64,000 bases of DNA from Strigamia acuminata (GCA_949358305.1 OX442319.1:11408001-11472000); one strand, 5' to 3'; shown: positions 1-12,300, counted from the stretch's first letter. Notes: generated from the sequence alone by a model not told the origin. A program made the numbers and translations.

Positions 1-3000
1 GACAAACGCGTAACAGTGGCCGCCAGTCGATTTCAGCTTCTTTCCAAAATAATCGATGTAAATAGTTCGAAATAACCTCCTTGGCTTCGCAGTTTCCATT
101 TCGCCGTACGGAAGTCTTCGTTCCACCTTGGCCCTTTGACAGGACTCGCACACCTTGATCCATTCCGTCACATCTTTTTTCATCCCCGGCCAAAACACGC
201 GTGTTTTTAAACGCATCATTGTCTTTTCGATGCCTAAATGGCCGGAGGTAGGCGGAAAATGTAGACAGTGGAAATACTTGTAGCGTAGCGGCTGTGGAAG
301 ATATATCCGACGCGTAGGAGCCCGCTGACCAATTTTGGTTGGAGGGAACTTGCAAAGCAAGCCTCTGTACAAAGCCATGTCAATTGCTTGTTTCTTGACC
401 TTTTCAGCCTCCTCTTCATCCGGCGGAAGACTTTTCGAACTGAGATACGAAATTAGTCCTTTTGACCATTCATCGGCGTTTTGGGCTTCTTTAATGGCTT
501 TCTGTGTTGGAAGTATCTCAATTGTCGGGTGATCCGCAGGAAGTGAGTAAAAACTGCCGTCGGAGGAGTGGTCGGAGTGTTGGGACAACTCCGGGTCGAC
601 GGAGGGTGTTGGAGAGGCCAATTGTCGCCGCGTCTGCGTCGCAGGCCCCAAATCCAGTGGCAAGTCCGGAATCCGGAACTCGTCAGAATCCGTGTCACCT
701 GGCGGCTCCCCACTTAAAAGGGACATTTCACTGCCTTCGGAGTCGGAAGCACGGTCGAAGATTATGGGAGCCTTTTTGGGCCTGCCAACAGGTCTCTTCT
801 CCACAACCTTCTTCGGTCGCCCCCTCTTCCTTTTCACAGGGACATCCCCAGGCAGGGAAACCGCTGAAGACTCTTCATCCTCAGGGATTAGTTGCTCCAC
901 CGGGTCCTCAATGATTGGGTGTTTCCTCGGGCGGCCCCTTTTCCTCTTTGCGGGGGGATCCCCAGCAGGGAGAGAAATTGCCACGGACTCCTCGTCGTCA
1001 GAAACGAGCCCATCAATCATTGGGTTTTGGACGACCGGATGCTTCCTTGGTCGACCCCTCTTCCTGTTCTCCGGGGTAGGCCCAACTGGTGCTGGACCTC
1101 CGGCGATCGGGTGCTTTCGTGGACGTCCCCTCTTCCTTTTTGGAGGGTTGTTGTCCACCGGACTAATATCCACCGACCCCAGAGCCGCCCCAGCCAACCT
1201 GGCGAGCAGGATGCGTTTTTGGCGACGCATTGTGACAGCTCGAACAATTTTAGCATTTGATGGTTTGAGATGCGTCAAATCTTCCAACTCCTCCATCTTT
1301 GGCACAGGCCAATCCCTGTAATCGTCAAAGAACGCACAATAACATGTGTCGTCCAAAGATGGGCAATCCTCATCATCCAACTCGATTGGCGGGTCGACAG
1401 GGGCGCGGCTTAACGCGTCAGCAACTCGATTCTTTGTTCCACTGCAGTGTAGGAACGTAAAACGATACTCCGACAAAGAAAGAATCCAGCGCGCCAATCG
1501 ACCCTTGGGCTCTCGTTGGGTGAAGAGCCACATCAAGGACTTATGGTCACTCTCGAGGTAAAAGTCCATTAGCTCGAGATACGCCCTGAAGCGCTTCACA
1601 GCCCACACAGCGGCCAAGCATTCAATTTCAGTTGTCATATAATTCTTCTCCGCCTTGTTTAGGGCTCTCGACGCGAAGGCAATGGGAACGCGTACACCGT
1701 CATTGTTGATTTGCATCAAGACGGCACCAAGCCCCGAATAACTGGCGTCCGTTTGGAGAATATAGGGTTTCGTCCAATCGGGGAAATTCCTATGAAGTGT
1801 AGACAACGAAATCTGGTTTTTCAAATACTCGAAGGCCGCCTGGTGCTCGGGCTTCCACACCCAAGGCGCATTCTTTCGCATCAGAACACGAAATACCTCG
1901 CAAGTCTTAGAATAACCGGGAAAGAACGACGCATAATACCCGACCATCCCCTTGAAGCGTTGCAGCTCTTTGAGGTTAGTCGGCGCCGGGTATTTTTGGA
2001 TAGCGTCGGTTTTCTTCGGGTTGGGTCGGATAATTCCCTCTTCAACGATATGGCCAAGAACCTCAAGGCTCCTCTTACACAATTCAGTCTTCCCGGCGTT
2101 CATGGTAAAACCGGCGTTGTCGAGGAGCGAGAGCACCTTTTGCAGGTGAACAACATGCTCCTCGAAGGTCTTACTAAAGACAATAATATCGTCAATATAG
2201 ACAAAGACGAATTTGTAGAGGTGTTCAGCCAATGTAAGATTCATGGCGCGTTGCAGGGTGGCCGGCCCGTTGATAGGACCGAAGGGCATACGCGTATATT
2301 CGTAGAGTCCCCTGTGGGTGACAAACGCGAGATATCGTTCATCTCCAGGTCGGACTCCTATTTGATGGAACGCTTCCCTTCCGTCGATTATGGAAAACCA
2401 TTTTGCTCCACCAAGATACGCAAAGATGTTGTCGATATCTGGGAGAGGATAGACGTCAGGCAAAGTTTGGGCATTTATCGGCCTAAAGTCCATAGCGCAG
2501 CGCCAGCGCCCGTCCTTCTTCGGGACCACAACCGGCGCTACAGCGCAGTCACTTTTGGAGCGTCTTATTACTCCTTGTGCCATTTTTTGGTCTATATAAG
2601 CGTCGATAATGTCCTTTTTTGCCGGATTCACCGGACGAACCGGAACATGAATCGGCCTAAAGTCGGGCTTCAAATTCACCTCAAATTGCGTATTATTGCA
2701 GAGCCCCAGCTCCTCACGAAAGATGTGAGCAACTGGTTTCAACGCATCCATTAGATGAGTTATGCGTTTTGGCTCCAACTGATTACACAATTGGTCGTAG
2801 ACCCAAGTGAGCTTGGTCGGGTCCCTATTCGGGATATATTGCACAAAATTAACATCATGCTGCCTAGGAGTACTCTCAACACCTTCTGTTATAGGGAAAG
2901 TAGGAGGAGTCTCCACGTCGCCCACGCCGCCCCCCACCACGGGAGAAGCCGTAAGGGCCACCGAAGGGCTTCGAGAAGCCATCTTCACCCTCGCCTTGCG

Positions 3001-4116
3001 CAATTTAACTGCCCGACGCAGTTGGCTCAAACACATGGTCCGTTTTCCAGGTTTACGCGTTATTCGCACGATACTCCTGCGTGCCTTTTCACGCCTCCTG
3101 GGGGACCAAATGAATGTCCATTGTTGAGAGTCGGGGTTCCTTCGAGCCAAAACAACCTTCACAATGTGGGGATTGTCCGAATACGGAGGCTCAAACAACT
3201 CCTCTTCAAATTCACGCTTGCTCAGGAAAACGCAATTCGCTTCACCAATCGGCGGCTTAGTAACCACAGGCTCCTCTTTCTCAACCGGAGGAGTGTCCTC
3301 GTCCGGCTTTACCTCCTGCTTAACCGAGCTAATGGGTTCCGCTGGGTTTTCTGGTAATTTTACCGGCGGATTCCTCATCCCCGGCAAGTTGTACAGAGGC
3401 GGGCCTCGGACGCAAACACCCTCCGGCAACGAGGGTTGTTCCTTGGTCAGAGGGAAAAGGATCACTGGATCCGAGGCTCGAGCCTGCTCCTCATTCAGGA
3501 AGGGGTGACGCGTTCCATCTCCCAGGAGGAACCAATAGTTATTGCCGTGATCTACGCATAAACCAACGGCCTTACAGAAGTCCAGCCCCAGGAGGAGTTC
3601 CTGCGACCCCTGCGCAATGATGAGACAAGTGAAGCAAACTACCGCCAAGGGGGCTCGGACGGCAATCTGCACACAACCTAAGACGCGTTCAATTTGATTT
3701 GACGCGGTCCGAATTGTCTCGTCCATTGGAACCATCTCCACTCCAATTTCCTTGGAAAGCCTTTTGAACAGCGGCATCGTCATTATACATGTCTGTGCTC
3801 CGCTATCCATTAGGGCTATAAACTCGATGTTCACCCAAGCTATCTTAACGAAGGGCGCATCGCGGCGACAACGGTCCTGCAACCCGATTATCAGCTTCGG
3901 TTCTTTAGAAGCTAAGAACTCGGGTGGTGACAGCATAATAAAATTTGTCATTTTCGGAGGGGCACCCGCCACAACAGTAGAGTCAACTTCTGCTGGTTTG
4001 GGCGGCTCCACCCAATCACCTGGGCCACTTGTAGAAGCAGCCAACGACCGATTTACTTGCGTTTCGGGTCCGCCGCCTTCTCGGACGGGTTGGTCGACGG
4101 ACCCAGGTCGTTTCCC
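1..4116 (-). CDS. pol: Gypsy Pol polyprotein (protease, RT, RNase H, AT-hook linker, integrase), truncated by the window edge
   Basis: Pol is read in the -1 frame relative to gag and is open from the slippery site at 4116 to position 1. In order it shows an aspartic protease (MDSGAQT near 3810, LLLGLDF near 3600), reverse transcriptase with the YIDD catalytic motif at about 2199, RNase H (QTDASYSGLGAVL near 1730), and the integrase HHCC zinc finger (TSGHLGIEK near 240, then CESCQRAK near 150). The first aspartate region of the DDE core (YIDYFG) is just inside the left edge. Between RNase H and integrase is an unusual acidic and basic linker, about 770-1150, with five AT-hook motifs of the type KRKRGRPRK or VGRPKK. 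All these motifs are in one uninterrupted frame. Polymerase, RNase H and strand transfer are known for the family; a DNA-targeting role for the linker is inference. Confidence 0.93.
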
Positions 4117-6080
4117 GGAAACTGCCAGGGTTTGAAACAATGTGGACACAAAGCAATGCGTTTTTCGATATCACGCATATACCAACGATCCTTGCGATTT
4201 CGCACCCACTCAGCTCCGGGTGGTAACACCAAATTGGGAGGGCTTGCCGTATTGGCAAAGGAATGAGCGGAATGGCCACACATTGCCATCGCGATACCCG
4301 GGGGAACCTTTGCTTCCGGAGCCTTCGCAGGGGCACTGATTACCCGTATCGGCGCCGGGGGTTCACTCCTCAGGGACTGCCCGACGACACTCTGCGCGTC
4401 ACCATCCGCCATCGGATAGCCCAAAACCTCGGCCAACGCGACCAATTTTCGCTTATCAAATTGGAGGCGCGGTGGAGGCTTCTCTGTCTTAGCCGGTTCC
4501 ATCTTTTTGGACTCCCCAAGCCTAACTTTCCTAGGTTTGGGTACGGGAGCGGGTACCGGGCCCTTTCGAACCCCTTTTTCGTCAAATCTACGGTGTTGAA
4601 GGGCACGCATCTTCAACTCACGATCCGCCGCCTGACCCAGATCTATCGCCCGCGACATGGAATGTACGCCATAGCGGACCATCGTATCGGTGATCTGCGG
4701 CTGCAGCCAATGCTGAGCCAAGTTCCACTGCTGCCGATCCCCTAGCACACCCGTCAATTCAAGGTAACGACTCATTTCACATAGAAACTCCGCCGTATCC
4801 TCTCCAACTTCCTGACACGCATCTTGTAAGAAGACCGCCGCGTCAGCCTCGGACAGGGAATACACCCTGCGGAAGCGCTCGACAAATTCACCCCATGTTT
4901 TAGGTTTATGACGCAAACGCAGGAACCAATTTAACGGTTTCCCACCCAAGGCCAAAGGAATGAACAAGTCGATATACGCCTCCTCCGATACGCGTGACAT
5001 AACAAAATGTGCACGCAATTTTGCCAGGAATCGCTCAACAGCATTATAAGATAGGTCCGTCTCATCAAACTTCGGCACACTCTCCGATTTCACATGCGAC
5101 AAGTCATATTGCGGCTGTGGGGCCGGTATGGGCGGATAAGTCCGCTGCCGGAGACGCGAATTGACCGAATTTCCGCGCGCAGCAGCTGCCCGGTCAACAC
5201 TTGCCGTCGAAGGAAGGCTGACAGCCGAGGATTTGGAACGAATTATGTCCCTCATAACCTCGCTGTTGGCATACTCCGACGGAGCGTATCTTTGCGAGCC
5301 CGCTTGGGCTGTCACGTTCGATGGCCTCTCCCGAGGGGGCAGCGGAGGGTTTATATTCTCCGGCGCTCCCCCTTCTCCTGCTAAATCTTGTCTGTCAAAT
5401 TCACTTGGCGTCAGGATACGTGAGCGGACCGGCCTCGGCCCCTGATCCTGCCCAGGAGGAGGCCCGTCGCCAGGCAGAGTGTCATGAGGTCTCTGCTGAA
5501 CAGGTGGAATAACCCCCTCCACGGGCTGCACGGTTAAAGCCACAATTTCCTCCCTAACTACATCCCTCATCCCCCCTAGAGTCTCATTCCTCCAATGTAC
5601 CAATCTGCAGTCGATATTATGACTAAATTGTTCCATTGTTCGAACAACGCGTTCATTCAGCGCCAGCTCGGCTCGCTGTAAATAACGCAACCAATCTGGT
5701 TCACGTTGGACTTCCTCCCTAGCAACATTATCCTCCGGACTAGATCTCGGAGGAGCGGTGGGGTTTCTTCGCACCGGGGGAGTCAACACCGCTGACGCTG
5801 AAAAATCCACTCGAGACTCATGCACAGACGAGGAGGTGTCGGGGCGATAGGAGCCATCTGTTGTGGAGGCCCCCATCTCTGCAATTGCAGCACCCTCGTG
5901 TATTTGCGAGTAGGATGGCGGCCGACCATCCCCTGCCAAGGGAACGCCATGCACGGACTTGGGCCTTGGCTGCGAGTCAGACGGGCGCGGCGTACGTTCG
6001 TAAAGCCGCTCACCCGCCCGACGCAACCAATCGGGCCACACACTTGTAGAGTCATCACCAAGATGACCTCCTTCCGCCAT
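4053..6080 (-). CDS. gag: Gypsy Gag protein
   Basis: A 675-residue open frame forms the capsid precursor of the retrotransposon. Residues about 330-440 fit the retrotransposon gag (capsid) fold: conserved features include a segment beginning FDETDL, GGKPLNWF and the helix with EFVERFRRVY. The first 300 residues are low-complexity, rich in Pro, Ser and Arg. The C-terminus lacks the usual CCHC zinc knuckle; instead there is CGHSAH and, further on, CPHC, which might form a different metal site. The start ATG at 6080 is the first in the frame after the primer-binding site. The stop at 4053 overlaps pol, which is reached by -1 frameshifting at 4110-4116. Confidence 0.9.
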   Translation of the reverse strand: MAEGGHLGDDSTSVWPDWLRRAGERLYERTPRPSDSQPRPKSVHGVPLAGDGRPPSYSQIHEGAAIAEMGASTTDGSYRPDTSSSVHESRVDFSASAVLTPPVRRNPTAPPRSSPEDNVAREEVQREPDWLRYLQRAELALNERVVRTMEQFSHNIDCRLVHWRNETLGGMRDVVREEIVALTVQPVEGVIPPVQQRPHDTLPGDGPPPGQDQGPRPVRSRILTPSEFDRQDLAGEGGAPENINPPLPPRERPSNVTAQAGSQRYAPSEYANSEVMRDIIRSKSSAVSLPSTASVDRAAAARGNSVNSRLRQRTYPPIPAPQPQYDLSHVKSESVPKFDETDLSYNAVERFLAKLRAHFVMSRVSEEAYIDLFIPLALGGKPLNWFLRLRHKPKTWGEFVERFRRVYSLSEADAAVFLQDACQEVGEDTAEFLCEMSRYLELTGVLGDRQQWNLAQHWLQPQITDTMVRYGVHSMSRAIDLGQAADRELKMRALQHRRFDEKGVRKGPVPAPVPKPRKVRLGESKKMEPAKTEKPPPRLQFDKRKLVALAEVLGYPMADGDAQSVVGQSLRSEPPAPIRVISAPAKAPEAKVPPGIAMAMCGHSAHSFANTASPPNLVLPPGAEWVRNRKDRWYMRDIEKRIALCPHCFKPWQFPGNDLGPSTNPSEKAADPKRK
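4066..4116 (-). promoter_or_regulatory. Programmed -1 ribosomal frameshift signal (slippery heptamer plus stem-loop)
   Basis: On the minus strand G GGA AAC lies at 4116-4110, exactly in the gag frame, and matches the X XXY YYZ rule. A 5-base spacer (4109-4105) is followed by GGGTCCG (4104-4098), which pairs perfectly with CGGACCC (4072-4066) across a 25-base loop. The gag stop is 11 bases further on at 4055-4053. Slippage by -1 puts the ribosome into the open pol frame. Heptamer, spacing and stem fit retroviral and Gypsy frameshift sites; function is inferred. Confidence 0.85.
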
Positions 6081-6239
6081 GATAGACAGAAACTATAGCA
6101 GTGACTCAAATGAATGATCTTACTGCTTAAAAAGTAGCGAATAACAACGCCACTTAAACCTTAGTTTTTCCAAAAGCAATTGCCAAACCCCACTGCAAAA
6201 GCAGTTTATATGGGCAGCAATTAGAAAAACTCGGAATTC

Positions 6240-6257
6240 TCCCGGGTTTCGGCACCA
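6240..6257 (-). other. Primer-binding site complementary to tRNA-Phe
   Basis: The plus strand reads TCCCGGGTTTCGGCACCA, an 18-base match to the 3' end of animal tRNA-Phe including the CCA tail. On the element's sense strand this is the minus-strand primer site. It lies two bases downstream of the LTR end (…ACA, 6260) and upstream of gag, as expected. Confidence 0.9.
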
Positions 6258-6259
6258 CG

Positions 6260-6667
6260 TGTAATGAATCGCGTTTCCCGAGCGGTTTGGGACGCGTTTG
6301 AAAGACGCCGCGATACAGAAAATCTTGGGAGCCTGGTCCTCGAGACCTGCCCAGCCGTGAGTGCACGCCTTATGTCGGTAGCACACACTCCAGATCCCGA
6401 TCTTTACACGAATATTTATTTTGGCCGGGTATTCCGAGCTACTAAAATGGGGGGACAGAATTTGCTTAGCGGTCACCAGAGTCAAGACCCAACGCGCGTC
6501 CCGCAACGTATCGTGCAGATCACAAGATCACACGAAGTTAAACGAAACACGTAACGTCCCGACTCACAAGCGTCCGCCTCGCTGTCGAAGTGAAGCGCGA
6601 AATGGGTGCTAACGCGTGCGTAACTGGCCTGCACGGTCACTCAAATCTAAACTAAACCCCAAACTAA
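6260..6667 (-). repeat. Gypsy 5' LTR, downstream (U5-side) part, ending in TAA target-site copy
   Basis: This is the inner part of the LTR, ending …ACA at 6260 beside the primer-binding site. It holds a polyadenylation-type AATAAA on the minus strand near 6417-6422. It is cut from the rest of the LTR by the CACTA insertion; the last three bases (6665-6667, TAA) are the target-site duplication. Confidence 0.85.
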
Positions 6668-6692
6668 CACTGGAAAAAAATATAGCTTTACA
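6668..6692 (+). repeat. CACTA left terminal inverted repeat
   Basis: It begins CACTGG and matches the right terminus over about 25 bases with a single A/G difference. The target-site duplication TAA precedes it at 6665-6667. Confidence 0.92.
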
Positions 6693-7706
6693 AATTGTAA
6701 ATGTTCTAAAAGTTATTGCGTAAATGTGAGCTTTACAGTTTTTGTAAAGTTGTTGTAAAATCGATGAAAAATTAGACATTTAACATTGAATTTACACACT
6801 TTGTAAATTTCATGTGTAAATTATATATTTACATCAAATTTAATTTCTTTGTAAATAACTTGGTTGAAATAACACATTTAACAATAAGTTTAAGTTGCAT
6901 GTAAATATCTTGTTTTAAATTACATATTTAGCATCAACTTTAAAATAATTTTACATCTTATTCTGTATAAAAATATTTATAGTAAAAATTAAATTTCTTT
7001 TCTTAACTGTTCAATATTTATTTCTTTCTTGAGAATACAAGTAATTTATGCACGGTCGGCCACCCGGTCCACCACCCGGTCGGGGAAGAAGACGGGCTCA
7101 AGGTCGTGATAAATGACACATTACAAATTTATAAAAACCAATAAAAATTAATCAAAAACAATAAAATGAATTTTACATAAAGGAAGGTAAATAAAAAAAT
7201 TCTGTCAATTTCATCCAAGTGCCTTGTTGTACATGTTTTGGTGCGGATATGCTCTGTCGCTCCGTGCTGATGTGCAAATGTACTTTGTCATGTACGAACT
7301 TGGTGTGAAATCAATTATTTTACTACAACTTTTACATCAGAAATAGCTTCAATTTTCCAAGGAACTTTCAGATAAGTGATATAAAACTTTTTTACTTGAA
7401 AGGACATTGATTCTTTGTGTTTTAATTGTTTTAGCAATGGAATTTTAGGCCTGGTTTTGACATCGCGAATTGCGTGTGAAGATTATTTTATTAATTCAAT
7501 CAGCGATGATCATCTGTATTGAAATGCAGATTTAATATTGTGTCAGGTGATTTTTCTAGTTGCTTATAACAATCAGGTAAAACGTGATTAATTTAAAAAT
7601 TAAAACGTCCAATATGTTTTTTGAAATGCTTTTTTTTATTCCAGCCATTTTGATTTTTTTTCATGACGAAAATATGCCGTATTGATTGTTTTCCCGCTTT
7701 TTCAAG

Positions 7707-8974
7707 ATGTCTTCTTCAAGCAGTACACTGCCATTAAGCTCACTTGTTAGTTAGTTTACTGTATAATATTTTTATTTGGATAATTTTACAACTTCTTTCT
7801 TCTAATTATTACAGGTACCAGGTGGAGGAGATTTTGACAATTTTGATGTAAGAAAGATTTAATTTCAATAGATTATATGAATTTTATCATACTATTTTTC
7901 TGAATTTTTTAGGAACAATATTCAAGCATTGAAAAAGTGAAATCCTGGTTACAAATTGCAGATGTAATCGTAATAATTTTTATTTAATTTTACTTATTAA
8001 TCTCATATTATACTGTATATGTATTCATCACAATTTTCTTAATGTTTAGACTGAAAATATGCTTACCAAAATTTTATTTGAAAGACTTAAGGTTTATTTC
8101 TCTATTTTTCAGACACCAAAATCAAAACAAAGTTACAAAAATAAATATAAAGCAATTTTAAGACGCAGAAAAAGAGCTGAAAAGGTAAAATATAGAAAAA
8201 TTTATACATGACAAATGTATCATTAGAAGACTACACATTATTATATTTGTGGAGAGAAAAGACCATTTATAATATTTTCTAATCACAATTTTAAAAGTAA
8301 ATACTATTATTTTTTTATTTTTAGAAAGAGAAGATCAAAGAAGCAGTTGATCCTAACTTTTCAAACAATAATTTTGAAACAAAACCTGAAACTCAAGATA
8401 CACCAAAAAAATATTTGGCTCTCTTACATAAAGATATAACATTGGATGTTGAGAAATTTGTTACAGATGAATACCAGGTATTTTTTTTACATTTAATTAA
8501 TTGTTGCAAATTTGCAATTTTCTTAATTAATTGTAGAACAATTTATACAAATACACCATAATCACTCAGAAGAAAGACAATGTATGCCTGGCATGTAAAT
8601 ACATGCCACATTGTCCTATTCAGCTGCATACCCACCAAGACCTAGATGATAGTTCCAAAGATGTAGTAATTATCACATAAATCATTAATTTGATATTTTA
8701 TTAATTTACATTTTGTTGTAATAATCTATTTTTAGAACACAGTGACAGTAAGGCCATTACCAAAAATGGATGTGAAAAAATGTGGAGATTTGTGTAAATC
8801 ATGTACAAAAAGAATGGTAAATAATATATTTGAATGTTAGTTTTTATTTTTAATATTAATTCTTTATATTAGGAAATAATACAAAAGAAAATGAATGCCA
8901 ATTTTCAACAACAAATTATTAAAATCAAATCATTTTATTCAAATTTATTAAAAATTAAAAATAGTTCAATTTAG
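7707..8974 (+). CDS. CACTA-encoded eight-exon protein A, Cys-rich, function unknown
   Basis: I assemble eight exons: 7707-7745, 7815-7847, 7913-7963, 8113-8184, 8325-8477, 8537-8662, 8736-8816 and 8873-8974 (stop TAG), giving 218 residues. Every intron has GT-AG ends and every exon length is a multiple of three, so all seven introns are phase 0 and any internal exon could be skipped without a frameshift. Exon 4 is strongly basic (ILRRRKRAEK). Exons 6 and 7 hold CLACKYMPHC and KCGDLCKSC, possible zinc ligands. I recognise no family. It converges tail to tail with the transposase gene. By analogy with plant En/Spm, where a second protein binds the subterminal repeats, it may be an accessory DNA-binding protein; this is inference. 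The exon model comes from splice signals only. Confidence 0.68.
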
Positions 8975-9399
8975 AAATAATAGAATGTTTAAATGTTTTT
9001 TTTAAATTTGATTTTAAAACCAGATAGTTTTAACATTTTTTTTATTCAGAATAAAAAGGTTTCCATCTTCTATTGATTGTATTAATTGGTAACATTAAAG
9101 CAAGTTTTATTTTTTTTAAGCAAACTGATTTGATGGTAAATTTAAAATTTCGGCCGTTGGTGTTACACTCGATGGTAGAAATCAAATTGGCCGTTGGTTG
9201 GTTTGCTTAATAAATAATGAAATGCAGGTGATAATTTTTTTTAAAGATTTTTAAAAAAAAATAAAATAATAATACTCATAATAATAATAAATCAACTACT
9301 AATTAGAACTGATTAACTCTTTAAAAACATTAAATCTTTTAATTGAAATAGAGATGCTAAAAAAATCACATTTTTGAGATTTTGATAAACACAAAATTT

Positions 9400-12300
9400 T
9401 TATTTTTTTAATGGGCATACGACTATTGTGTTAATACGTCCTTGTTTTTCAAGCAAGCAGGCACAATTTATTGTTAGTTTTTGTATTGGAATAAAGCTAG
9501 CCATGCCATGATCATGACAGACTGCACTGTAAATTTCAATAGGTCTGCCATATTTTCTTCTATACCGATTTGGTAATGTTCGAAACCAATTAACCTTTGC
9601 GATTACATGTGTTTTTAATGTATTATCCAAGCGCAGATGATGAATGTATATTCCAATTATTCTTCCTGGTGTTAATTCTTCACTACTGCTGATGCTAGAT
9701 GTGTTTTCGCCACACCATGATGCAAGAATGTATGATGAACTATTTGTTCCTGTTTTGTAACAGCCAAAATAATAATTGTTAATTTCGATTCTTTTGCGTT
9801 TCTCAGCATTAGGAGGAACAACTAAGTCACTGCTCGGATATAAAAATCTATACATGTTTGTTAATTCAACCAATTCTTCATCAGTAAAAACACTAATATA
9901 TTTTTTTTTTTGTGTTTCCAAATCATCAATTGATACTGCCCAATCAACTGATAACATACGGTGTGGCATCTGCTCACTGGAACAATTAATTGTAGAAAAT
10001 AATGAGCCTTTCAGCTTTTCTTTTCTTAATTCAACTAATAAGTCAGTTATTCCAACCTCTATTTCTGGGTTGGATACATTAAAAGACACATCTAAGCCGT
10101 GCATGTGGACATCTTGCAAAAATTTTTTTAAGATTTGTTCTTCAATATTTTTGTTGTTGTTTTTTTCTTGCCCTAAAATTCCATTGTACCTATGGTTTTT
10201 AAAAAAAATTAATAATTATTCTTTTTTAATGAAATTGAAATTACCTCTCAAACGAAAAAAGCCAGAAAGAGTAAACCGGGCCATAATCTCTCATGCATTC
10301 CGCTAAATGCAAGAGAAGGTGAAAATTTGGAGCAAGTAGATCATCCGGATGCAATCTTTCGTACGTACGGCAAAATGTGAGGAGGAGATTATCGGCCAAA
10401 TTAATTGAAGTGTCAGAAATTCTTCGATTGCACAAGTATTCACATGCCAAAACAAACAGCCGCCAGCATTCTAATTCTTCTTTTGGTAAATAATCGTGCA
10501 AAAGGACAAGTGAAAAAATATTTGTCCAATTTTTCCACTCATCGCCTGTGAACGATGCTATCCCACTTTCAATTTTGTGTGGTATACGACCCACATTATG
10601 AGGAACAATGAAATGCTTTATTCGCTCTTGCATCTCCTTTAATTGTTGTTTCTTGAGAATTCCGGTATTAATCCATTGGTTTGTTACCCGTTTGGCTATG
10701 CCGAGAAATAAGTTGTGCATTGGATCGATGACATGCATCTGAACTATGTTCAGGTAGTTTAACCTAAGAAGTTCACTGTATCTAACACCTAATTCTGACT
10801 CCAATTTCTCTTTGATTGTTTGCGTAATTCCTTCTCTCTCAATTCGTCCTACTGCGAGACGATGATCTTCATTATTTCTTGCCTGCCATTCACTTCGTTC
10901 AAAGCCTCTGTAGGTTTTTTCTCCTACATTTCCTGAAAATATACAGAATATTTTACCTTTCAGCTAATTGTAACAACAGAATATATTTTTATAAATGCAG
11001 CTAGTAACAACTTTTACCTGGAAATGTTTTCCAGCATTTTGAGCAACCACTGGTCGCTGAATGGCCTAAAAATCCACATAGTTTCCTAAAGAGATAGAAA
11101 TAAATGTGTAGTCAATCTGATTTTCACTGTTGTGTAATATTAATTATAATTATACCTTGAAGCAGGTATATCAGCTCCGATACACAATAATGCGAGTCTA
11201 AATTTCTGTTGTAAATAGTAGATACAATATCAGTGTGGTACTGGTAATATTTATTCCAGACTTACTTCAGGTATTTGAGGTGATTCAAAACTCGTAATAA
11301 AAATTCCGGTATTGTATGCTTCAATCAACTCATCCACTAGTGGAGCTATAAATGTATTAATGGATTTGGGCTCGCTTGAGAAGTTAGGCATAATGCCAAC
11401 AATTAATACATTTTGCAGTTTAAATCTTTCTTGGCGAGGCAAATTCAAAATAGCCAAGTAAATTACACCGACTGAATAATTCTGATGTTTGAATGGTTGA
11501 AACCAATCTACATTCAATATTAGTCCATACTCATTTTTTTTTAAATAACCATTTTTTATCCAGAGTTGCCAGATTTTTCCATCAAATATATCACACATTA
11601 CATTTGGTTCTCCTTGCCGTTGGCGCCATTTTTCGCAGGATGCCTGAAAATTTTGACGATTCACGAGGAGTTGTAGACTTTCTTTCACAGAATGGTAACA
11701 ATAAGTCTTGAATGCTTTAAACTTTTTTTTCCCAGTTGCAGTTGTGTGTTGAAATAAAAGTTCAGTGTCACATGGCCTTCTGCGTGCTACTTGACTGTGT
11801 CTAGGAAACAAAATTCTTGAACATTTTTTGGCATAATGTTCATTCTGGTCTTTTCCTAAGCAGTCATTGAAGTCATACAATTGGTAACATTTTGGACACA
11901 CAACAAACTTCTTTATCAATACTGCCTTTTCAATTCCTTTGTGCAGCAAATAATGGGATGGAATTTTCAAATTCCGAATTCCAATCATTTTCAACAGCAG
12001 ATTAAGAAATGTGATGAGCAATTGGATTGCAGCATTTGATATTTTGAAGTATGACTGCCAAGAAAGCAAAAAATGAGAAATAAACTTGATATTGCTTATA
12101 TTTGGATTTAAACAAGAATTTAAGTCTTGCTCCTCATCTTCTGAACTTGAATCATAAATATCATACTCGGAAAATTGTTCATCACCGTCAGATTGTTCAT
12201 CGCAGGCAGATTGCTCGTCACAGTCAGCTGATTGCTCATCGCACACAGCAGAGAATTGTTCATCACTGGTTGAAGAATCAGTTTCAAGCACAAACTCGTC

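Noticed and set aside
1711-2754. 347-residue plus-strand open frame
   Set aside because: It is the antisense shadow of the reverse transcriptase and RNase H part of pol, which has clear motifs on the minus strand.
7048-7116. Small Pro/Gly/Arg-rich frame as a first exon of CACTA gene A
   Set aside because: The possible donor (CAAG|GTCGTG) is weak and its phase does not fit the phase-0 exons; the ATG at 7707 joins cleanly.
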